In this document: piece after piece, positions 55,646-64,000 of the stretch | How the letters are laid out: every line of letters starts with the position of its first letter | Numbering within the stretch: position 1 is the stretch's first letter | Source of the DNA: Bicyclus anynana | Taxonomy: Eukaryota > Arthropoda > Insecta > Lepidoptera > Nymphalidae | Reading direction: 5' to 3' | Length of the DNA: 64,000 nt | Assembly: GCF_947172395.1 (NCBI RefSeq) | Contig: NC_069086.1 | Span: forward strand, 5,550,501-5,614,500 | Notes under the pieces: generated by a model | Told to the model about the DNA's origin: nothing | Seen by the model: only the letters and a program-made list of their open reading frames with translations | Database searches by the model: none | Position numbers and translations under genes: made by a program

Positions 55646-56167
55646 AATAACTTGCTGTAATGCGTCCGTTAACCTTAAAGCCTGATTACAGGCATCAAAA
55701 TTCAAATTAGGTACTGAAAAAAAATTCGGTAGGTATATAACAGATCGACCCAGTACCTCGTAATCCAAAGCCGAGTAACGAGGTAAATGAAAATAACTAT
55801 GATGAATTTCCACAATTTTATGAGATTGAACTGCATTGATATAACTGGTACTCAAGCCAAAGACAGAACATAAAACCGGTAAGATGACATACAATCCTGT
55901 GAGGGTAACTTGTTATAGACGGCACAGGATTATCGCTAAACCACGGATATGCTTTCAATTGAGACTGCGGTTATGGCGTCAGCCTACACAAGGAAGATTA
56001 TACTCGTAACTTCGTAACTACTTACCTATCTTGAGTTTGTGATCGGCATTTCCTGGTTTTATTCTCTTAGTACTTAGTGACGTACTCTACTCATACAAGA
56101 TTTATCTGTAAAAGCGAAGTCACTCATCACGAAATATCGAAAATTACTTGAGGTACAAATTTTTGAC
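55646..56167. other. Gene-free stretch
   Basis: 55730-55900 (GATCGACCCAGTACCTCG, AAAGCCGAGTAACGAGG) is an unassigned repeat-like segment; 56110-56160 is a Helitron-like 5' fragment. Confidence 0.3.
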
Positions 56168-56517
56168 GGCCTCCGTGGCGCAGTGGTATGCGCGGTCGAT
56201 TTACAAAACGGACTTTGTACTAACTACTACTGTAACTTTCCTGGGTTCGATCCCCGGCTGGGCAGATTGAGATTTTCTTAATTTGTCCAGGTCTGGCTGG
56301 TGGGAGGCTTCGGCCGCGGCGAGTTAATACCCTACCGGCAAAGACGTACCGCCAAGCGATTTAGCGTTCCGGTACGATGCCGTGTAGAAACCGAAAGGGG
56401 TGTGGATTTTCATCCTCCTCCTAACAAGTTAGCCCGCTTCCATCTAGACTGCATCATCACTTACCATCAGGTGAGATTGTAGTCAAGGGCTAACTTGTAA
56501 AGAATAAAAAAAAAAAA
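56168..56517 (+). mobile_element. SINE family B, full length
   Basis: Complete head (GGCCTCCGTGGCGCAGTGGT, GGGTTCGATCCCCGGC), body and poly(A) tail. The best copy for defining the family here. Confidence 0.93.
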
Positions 56518-56539
56518 GTTTCTCCTCCAAAGGTTACCA

Positions 56540-57045
56540 ACGTATACTGGGATATTTCGTTCACTTTATGCGGCGTAGTGACTGCAGCTTAGAGAATAAC
56601 GAGTACTGACGGGAAGAGACCGAGGGGCCGGTCACCAACACGATGGGCTGATCAGCTAAAAGAGGATAAACACACGAATTTCTACACGCTAGCAAAAATG
56701 ACCACCAACAGAAGCTGGTGGAAAACGTGGACCCGCAGGAGGTTGGGATTGAGGAGGTTGGGGACGGAGAGAGAGAAAAAGTTGAAAAGGGAATGCCTAA
56801 TCCCCGGCCAATTTACTTATATCTAAATTCTGATCCTTACCTAATTTGTCCCAATGGGGATAAGCAAAGATAAATTTAAAAATAAATAAAAGGGTCCAAA
56901 TACCTCCCCCCCTCCCCCAGGAGGGTTGACATCAAGCGAGTCGAAGGGATTCGCTGGATGCAGGCGGCTCAGGGTCGTGATGTTTGGAACTCCCTACAAA
57001 AGGTTATGTCCTGCAGTGGACGTCCATCGGCTGATGTGCTTATGT
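56540..57045 (+). mobile_element. Two LINE ORF2 C-terminal fragments
   Basis: 56600-56750 reads DGKRPRGRSPTRWADQLKED and NRSWWKTWTRR, an RTE-type tail. 56925-57045 is the second type (IRWMQAAQGRDVW) ending GTCCATCGGCTGATG. Confidence 0.8.
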
Positions 57046-57540
57046 GTTGTAATCGCATAAATTCAAATTAATGACGTCAATTATTTTTAACCGCCAACAA
57101 GTAATGACGTGTCGCTTCACAGGGCGACCATGCAATTTACAGGACTATTCCTAACAACATTAATAACAAACTTTAAAATTAAAAATAAAAGTAGAATTTT
57201 TTTTATTAAAAATAACTAGTTCTATATATCAATATCCTTATTAAAGAATATTTTTATGGAACTAATTTATTATTTTTCGATGCGTACAATTGTTTAAATC
57301 CCTGGGTGACGATTATAACATTTCTCTTACGCTCCAATGGTCTAAAATGAAATCTCTCTCGCTGACACCTAACACAAATTAATCTAGTGAATACACGTAA
57401 CTCTTGAATTAACCTTACATTATTCAATAGACTTACACTTACTTACTTTAAACTCTTGAGTATTTTTAAAGAAGTGAAACATTATTAAGACGATAATTGC
57501 TTCATCATTCATGATCATTAACGAAAGGAGTTAGGCTACT
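57046..57540. other. Gene-free AT-rich stretch
   Basis: Nothing recognised. Confidence 0.3.
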
Positions 57541-57782
57541 AGTCGACCTAATAAAGTCGCTGGCCCAATGCAGATTGGCAGACTTCACACACGCAGATAA
57601 TTGAGAAAATTCTCAGGTATGCATCAGGTCTCCTCACGATGTTTTTCCTTCACCGTTTGAGATACGTGATATCTTAATTTCTTAAAATGCACATAACTGA
57701 AAAGTTGGAGCTGCATGCCCCGGACCGGATTCGATTCTACGCCTTCACAATCGAAGGCAGAGGTCATAGCCTATCAAGGCGC
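57540..57782 (-). mobile_element. SINE family A, decayed, reverse
   Basis: GCTGGCCCAATGCAGATTGG, CTCACGATGTTTTTCCTTC and GCATGCCCCGGACCGGATTC, ending near GGTCATAGCCTATC. Confidence 0.8.
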
Positions 57783-57955
57783 TCTAACGCTAAACGCTAA
57801 CGCTTTGAAAATTAATAAAATGTATGAGAATGATGTTTACTATCTACACGTAACGTGATAAACTTGTCGATCAAATCTGTCATTATCTCACATTTTATTA
57901 GTTTGTAAAAAGAGAATCGATGTATCGATGTGCCACATGGCTACAAACCCAGGTC
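57783..57955. mobile_element. Hairpin MITE, diverged
   Basis: Arms near AACGCTAACGCTTTGAAAAT and CATTTTATTAGTTTGTAAA around AACTTGTCGATCAAATCTG; right end GTGCCACATGGCTACAAAC. Inserted against the SINE at 57540-57782. Confidence 0.65.
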
Positions 57956-59320
57956 TACCCGTAGGCTTCAAAACAATCATACTATATTTGCTTAGACATT
58001 CCTTTATCCTTATCTCTTTACACATCTGAAAAACGGTTTTATAACAAAACTTTATGACATGTCACCCCATCCACGGAAATACGAGCAGTAATAATCATGG
58101 GTTATGGCACTCTACTGTGGTTATGGTCTTGACCACGATTGTGGCGTATCTACATATTTTTTGGAAAGATACGACCCGTGTAATTTTGAATAGATTTCTA
58201 CATAATGTTTACTGTTGCATAGATAACAATGATGGTTTTTTAAATGCCATTGTCGTTGTGTTCGTTGAATTTAGTAAGTAGATCTTTTGTGTACGATTCA
58301 TGATATACCTACTTATTATAGTTTTTTGTGCTGCTATTCAAACCTCACTCCAAAACACAGAAAGAAACAACAGGTTAATGTACGTATAATAAGATGTCAT
58401 CATATTTAATTTTTCTTTTGCTTATATTTTAATATTTTTTTGTTTTAATAACCTTAATGGAAAAAAGTACCATAAACATATAAATTTTGTGTTTTTACTG
58501 AATCCTACTTCCTATCATAATGAAAATTCGAGAGAATGGATTTAAGAATATTTGATACTCTTTCATGCAAAAACTGTTGGATAAATTGTGATGGCATTGG
58601 GCACAAGATAAATCTGGAATAATCTGGAATAGTTCGTAGTTCACTATTTCTTGCTAAACTAGCTCCACTCCGGCTCTAGAACTCGCGGAAAAGTTAATAT
58701 CCTAAATGCCGATGGACTGTGAATGTTAATAATGAGCGTCATTGGCATCATCCTCCTCATCATGGTTATAGTTTTATTTAATTTAGGAAGTCTAAGGTAA
58801 GGTAAGATCTTGACAGTTGACAAGTATTGATGTGTAATAGGTACTGAAAGAACGTTCGAAACGAACATTTGATGTAAAAATACACATAAACACACTTGGT
58901 CTGTGATTTCTATACAATATATATTCTATAGTATTTAATATGTGTTGTATAGTATAGAATCTATACTATATTAAAAGACAAACGGAGTTTCTCAAATATA
59001 TCAACTATTATACATAAGCGTTAACGCAAATTTGTAATTTCTTATAGACATAATAGCAGTTTGAACCAACTCTTTGGTTAATTACTATTAGCCACAATTC
59101 TATTATGCTGGAACTCTAAAAATAGTAAAAGACTACATAGTTGTAGGTACGTGTCAATAATGGTTTGGTTCCCACCCGAGTTCCTTGGAACTGCTAATGA
59201 TCTGGTGTGGGAACTGAGTTCTTCCGCGTTGTCGCTCTGTGGCCTTATGTAGAACTATTGAATTAAATAATATCTAACGTACTTATTACGATTTTATCAT
59301 TATTAAATAGTTTTACTGTT
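57956..59320. other. Gene-free stretch
   Basis: Short open frames at 58054-58281 and 58659-58895 are unsupported. 59160-59240 (GTTCCCACCCGAGTTCC, GTGTGGGAACTGAGTTC) is a weak inverted repeat. Confidence 0.3.
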
Positions 59321-59644
59321 TTTTTTTTATTCTTTTACAACTTAGCCCTTGACTACAATCTCACCTGATGGTAAGAGAGGATGCAGTCTGAGATGGAAGC
59401 GGGCTAACTTGTTAGGAGGAGGATGAAAATCCACTCCCCTTTCGATTTCTACACGACATCGTATCGGCACGCTAAATCGCTTGGCGGTACGTTTTTGTCG
59501 GTAGGGTGGTAACTAGCCACGGCCAAGGCCTCCTACTAGCCAGACCTGGACCAATTAAGAAAACCTCAATCGGTCCAGCCGGGAATCGAACCCAGGACCT
59601 CCGTCTTGTAAGTCCACTGCGCATTCCACTGCACCACGGAGGCC
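59321..59644 (-). mobile_element. SINE family B, full length
   Basis: T-run at 59321 (poly(A)), and head ending CACGGAGGCC at 59644 with an intact B-box complement. Confidence 0.92.
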
Positions 59645-60684
59645 GTCAAAATGAATGTAAATGAAATGTAACATAAATGAATTTCTAAAAATATCTTTGT
59701 CGTTTAATTAAAAGTGTCTATTAGTATTTTCCTATTAACATGCTCATGTATAACGAAAAACCAGAAAAGTGGGAAATTCTCTTGTATATGCTTACTTTTC
59801 CAATCAACAGTGAGTTTAAATCTATTAAATTATGCATTGCTTTTCCTTATCAGCAATTAGTATGCAGTGACCACTCACCACAAAAAGCTTTATACGGTGT
59901 CTTTCTATCATAAATCTATGTAAATGAGAAAAATTATTATTCACTAGCTAACACCAGTAGTTAATAGCCGTTAACGCGTTACATTTATAATAATGTTGTT
60001 TATGGGCTTACAAGTTGTCCGTTGGTATTTTCGTTGTCTAATAAAAGTTGCATTAATTGCTTTTCTAATGAATAACATAATGTGTTTCCTATAAATCGGG
60101 GCACTTCTTAAGTATTTCATATTCGTGCAGTTCAGTAAGTTACTTTTTTTGCTAGCTTTTAATTAAATTATATGTATTCTTATTAGAAAAGCTAACAATT
60201 CATTACTACGCGTCTATGTAATATACATATACGTAACTGACTAACCGTAATAGGTACGCAAGTTGATCTTGGATTTTCAATCTCAATGTTTATCGACAAT
60301 CATTTTCCTGCAGCAGTATATACATACGCTTACTCTAATTGATAACAATAATCCATTCAAAGCTTGTAGGTACTGGTATTGTAGTTATAAAAGTCAATGT
60401 ATTGGTGAAATATATTATGTTTACGAGTTGAGTTACGAGGTAAGTTTACGATTGTCTGTGTAATATTCGAAGTTTCATATCCTTTAATTACTTATAGAAT
60501 TATGTAACATATACCTAGTAGTACTACTACTACTACTAGAAAAAAAAATCTAAGCACATTTGTAAGATGAAGTTTCAAAACATCTTAACACATTATAGAT
60601 ACAATTCAACATCCAAGTACTCGTAGATTGAACGGAACAGCCTTATAACACAGCACGTCATATCGAGCAGTTATCGTTGATAGA
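59645..60684. other. Gene-free AT-rich stretch
   Basis: Short (ACT)n at about 60520-60537. Nothing else. Confidence 0.3.
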
Positions 60685-60730
60685 GGCCACTGAGCGACCG
60701 GTCCTTAAATAGCCGGTCGCTGACCCCGTG

Positions 60731-61192
60731 GCCTTGCCCTTCGTCTGTCTTTGTACCTCAAACTCAAACCGCTTGAGATTTATTACTTACAATACAGGGT
60801 TACCATACTACAAGATTTTAAACGCTTTCTATCATATACATTTGGCTGCGTGGACTAAGGCCAAATCCCTCTTCTTCTGAAAGGAGACTCATTCTCAACA
60901 GTGAGACGAATATGGGTTGTTAATGATGAATGATAAAGAATGATGTATATGTTTGTAACTTGCCTTGCCCTTCGTCTATCTTTGTACCTCAAACTCAAAC
61001 CGCTTGAGATTTATTACTTACAATACAGGGTTACCATACTACAAGATTTTAAACGCGTTCAATCATATATATTTGGCTGCGTGGACTAAGGCCTAATCCC
61101 TCTTCTTCTGAAAGGAGATTCATTCTCAACAGTGAGACGAATATGGGTTGTTAATGATGAATGATAAAGAATGATGTATATGTTTGTAACTT
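60731..61192. repeat. 231-bp direct tandem duplication
   Basis: Unit 60731-60961 is repeated at 60962-61192 with only a few differences. It includes a SINE family A tail remnant (GTGGACTAAGGCC, ATATGGGTTGTTAATGATGA). Confidence 0.93.
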
Positions 61193-63510
61193 GCCTTGCA
61201 GCATTTTAATTTTGTTCTATTTTTAAACGAATTAATATGTTAGCAATTCGATGCGTATGTATATTGTAAAAAGTGCAGAGTTTTTAAACGTGTGTGCTAA
61301 ATTTCATGTAAATGTAAGTATATTTGTATATTTTTAAGTCGGTCTGTTTTTCCATGCATATCTTAAAGACAGCATTTTGAATAAAAATATTGTCAATTGA
61401 CTGTCGTTAATTAGCAATGACCTAAAAACAGTTAACATATATAGTTAGTATACGTCCGCTAAGAAAGGATTTTGCAACAGGGACGGATTAAAGAGGTTTA
61501 AGGACGGACAAAGTCATGGACGTCCAGTGATATGATAATTACATTGTTTTTAAGTATTAACGCAAATGTCTGTCAAAATATCAAAACATGGTAACCCTAT
61601 TCAAAACTATTACAACTTGTGACATGACATGAGGTTTACTCGTGAAACGTATTCATGAAATATTCATTTAATAATAAATAAATAATATTGTTATTTCTTT
61701 ATTTAAACCGTACGCATACATAACTACATACAGCTCATATAAATATACGTCATACATACATACATATAAATTATATTTCAAAAAATAATATTGTAGAAAA
61801 TATGTACGCGTAAGATTTTTTCAATAATTACGATCTAGGGATCGTGAATAAAAGAAAAATAATCATGAAAGTTTCTAGGTATATAAAGGATTAACCTAAC
61901 AAAATATATTTAACAGCCAGGATTTTTATAAATAAAAAAATTAACGAACAAACTTAAATTCACATTAAAAATTGGTACGTACTTATTAGTAACGATTTGA
62001 GCAGTACATGCGCTTAATATTTCCTGTAATAGACAAATCTACCCTTGTTAAGAAAAAAAAGAACATAAATCTAAAACTAAATACTTGTTTGCTAAGGCAG
62101 GTAGATCAGCTTATCTTGATATGACGAAATGGATTACGTGTTGTCGTGGGAAGTGTTCCACGAAGCCATTTTCCACTCGGATTTATTTACTGCACTGACA
62201 ACTTTATTAGGTCCATACCTTCGTAGTTTAGTTAGAACGTAATTAGATATTTAAACGGATTTTGCGATTAGGTAATTCTTAGACGTAAAAATGATTCAAA
62301 TAAACAATGGAAAACAAAATAATCAGCAAAAAATGATCGAGGATGAAATATACTATACTCATTTGCATATCAAGCATTTGCGGTTTGAAGGGTACGGTTT
62401 ACGGTAAAATTACAGATGAATGTACCACACTCTGCATGTACTATGAACGTCAGTTGACGGTCGCAGGGCAATTATTACCTATACGACATTTGCCTTGCAA
62501 GCTTGGTTACCTGCAGCGTTACTCTATCGCAATAGGGTCAACTCGTATCAAACGAGTCATCTCGTATCAAATTTAACATTTAAAAGTAATATTTTTGTCA
62601 AACGCTCCGTTTGTAAGGGATTTGTTAAAGTGACGTTGAAATATAGACCATCAGGTCCAACAGGCGTTGTGGCTCGTATTGTCAAAAAATATTTAAAAAT
62701 GAATAATGTAATTAAGTACCTACGTCACAAATAAATATGATATTTTTTTTCAAAGTAGTAGAATGATTTACGAACAATTTAAGACCATTATAATAAGGCT
62801 CAACTAGCCTATTCGACAATTTGATCCTATTTCTTACGTCTCCTGGACGTGGAACACAATTTACAACCACCAAACCCTCGTTCAGCTAACTCCTTACCGC
62901 ATAAACTATTCCTATCCTTTGCAATCAGAACAAAAATATCCCTTGCGTCACTTATGCAGATAAAGAATTTTGTCGACTTGGGTATTTATCTAGTAAGTTA
63001 ATAAAATCAATATTGTAAGTAAAAATCTAAAAAGAAGTAATAATTATGAAACACAAAAAGCAAACACCTCATTGTTGAGACTGAGTGAGGCGGGCAGGCC
63101 ATTATTCACAAATATTAGAGAGCGAGCGTTACGAAATGTTAAACCAAGATCTTTCAATTCCGGTGCACAAAAAACTCGAAGGATGACTGGTCAGAACAGG
63201 TATAGTGAGATGAACTAACGAAAATGTGTTGAATTGATAATAATAATCTTCGATCTTTACAAGTGTAAATTGTTCTGATGAGCCCAGTCACGCGCGTTTT
63301 TCCTGGTGTGTAGAGAATTTTAACTGGGACTGCTTAGTGGGTATACCCATGTGGTTTTAAGCAAGCCTATAGCATTGTTTGAATATAGTGTTTATTTGTA
63401 GTATTGGACGTCGTTAGTTACCATTTAGCGTTCCTTTAAGATGTCACGTAAAAACTTCACGTTGAATAAAACAAAATCAATCATTGTCCGAACATTTAGC
63501 AACGTAACAG
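61193..63510. other. Gene-free stretch
   Basis: 61436-61535 is a fragment of the Helitron-like subfamily at 16568-16741. Open frames at 62343-62734 match no family. Nothing else supported. Confidence 0.3.
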
Positions 63511-63562
63511 ACAGACAGACAGACAGACTTACTTTCGCATTCATAATATTAGTATAGATATA
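63511..63562 (-). mobile_element. Helitron-like 5'-end fragment
   Basis: (ACAG)n then TTTCGCATTCATAATATTAG and TATAGA, the reversed start of an element. Confidence 0.55.
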
Positions 63563-63609
63563 CCTATTACGCAAACTTAATGATTTATAAACTCTTTTTA
63601 TCCAATGAA

Positions 63610-63801
63610 TCCATACTAATATTATAAAGTTTGTTTGTTTGTTTGATTGAACGCGCTAATCTCAAGAACTACTGGTCTGATAAAAAAAAATATTTCAGTG
63701 TTAGATAGCCCATTTATCGAGGAAGGCTATAGGCTATATGTTATCTCCGTATTCCCACGGGAACGGGAACCACGAGGGTGAAACCGCGCGGTGTCAGCTA
63801 G
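63610..63801 (+). mobile_element. Helitron-like element, full length
   Basis: TCCATACTAATATTATAAAG start, TTTATCGAGGAAGGCTATAG body, AACCGCGCGGTGTCAGCTAG end. Nearly identical plan to 1272-1461. Confidence 0.85.
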
Positions 63802-64000
63802 TTCTAAAATAAAATAAATGGCACTTAATAAACTGATCATTATTACCAGTGGTTAGACGCAACGAAGTGTAAGTAAAACGTTAATAATAATCTAGGTGTA
63901 AATGTTTCCACGATATTGCATCAAATGACAGTCGGGAGATGAGGAATGATTGAAAATTCCCTTCTGAGAAACGTGAAATGAGAGGAGGGTGGTGTCGGCG
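63802..64000. other. Window end, unassigned
   Basis: No feature recognised. Confidence 0.3.

Noticed and set aside
62343..62734. Overlapping short open frames near the right end
   Set aside because: Two frames overlap without a recognised domain; composition is not coding-like.

Overview
The window looks like nuclear DNA of a moth or butterfly (Lepidoptera). It is AT-rich, with two spliced genes in the first 18.5 kb. The rest is filled by repeat types typical of Lepidoptera: tRNA-derived SINEs with (GAT)n or poly(A) tails, short Helitron-like elements ending in CTAG, 5'-truncated LINEs and many MITEs. No bacterial or viral gene organisation, CRISPR array or ordinary stand-alone tRNA gene was seen. 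Family names come from recognising sequence patterns; no database was searched.

Genes. (1) On the minus strand, 3722-7126 holds three coding exons of a PHD-finger protein. Its PHD and the start of the following helix resemble ZMYND11/BS69, and it has a long disordered N-terminus with a 10-residue minisatellite. The 3' part (rest of the bromodomain, PWWP, MYND) is not seen and probably lies left of base 1. (2) On the plus strand, 8580-18463 holds a complete ten-exon MTMR9 gene, a catalytically dead myotubularin. All ten exons join in frame with GT/AG sites to give 554 residues, against about 549 in the human protein. The two genes are divergent, and about 1.1-1.4 kb between the start codons must hold both promoters.

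MTMR9 introns carry a dense set of insertions. They include a hAT-like MITE with a perfect 8-bp target duplication (intron 3), a SINE whose tail stops 13 bp before exon 5, three hairpin MITEs (introns 6 and 7), and a threefold tandem repeat that has copied the end of exon 9 with its splice donor (intron 9).

From 18.5 kb to 64 kb no host gene can be supported. This 45-kb stretch is intergenic DNA or a very large intron of a gene lying outside. It holds one LINE fragment with an intact reverse-transcriptase reading frame (24.6-26.0 kb), many LINE 3' ends, SINEs and Helitron-like copies, a 231-bp tandem duplication, and an unusual number of short near-perfect inverted duplications, several sitting inside otherwise ordinary repeats. 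A few GC-richer blocks (39.0-39.4, 28.0-28.2, 53.15-53.3 kb) match no repeat recognised here and are regulatory candidates at best. I found no convincing undescribed biological system. The most notable items are the triplicated splice donor, the SINE beside a splice acceptor, and the snap-back inverted duplications.
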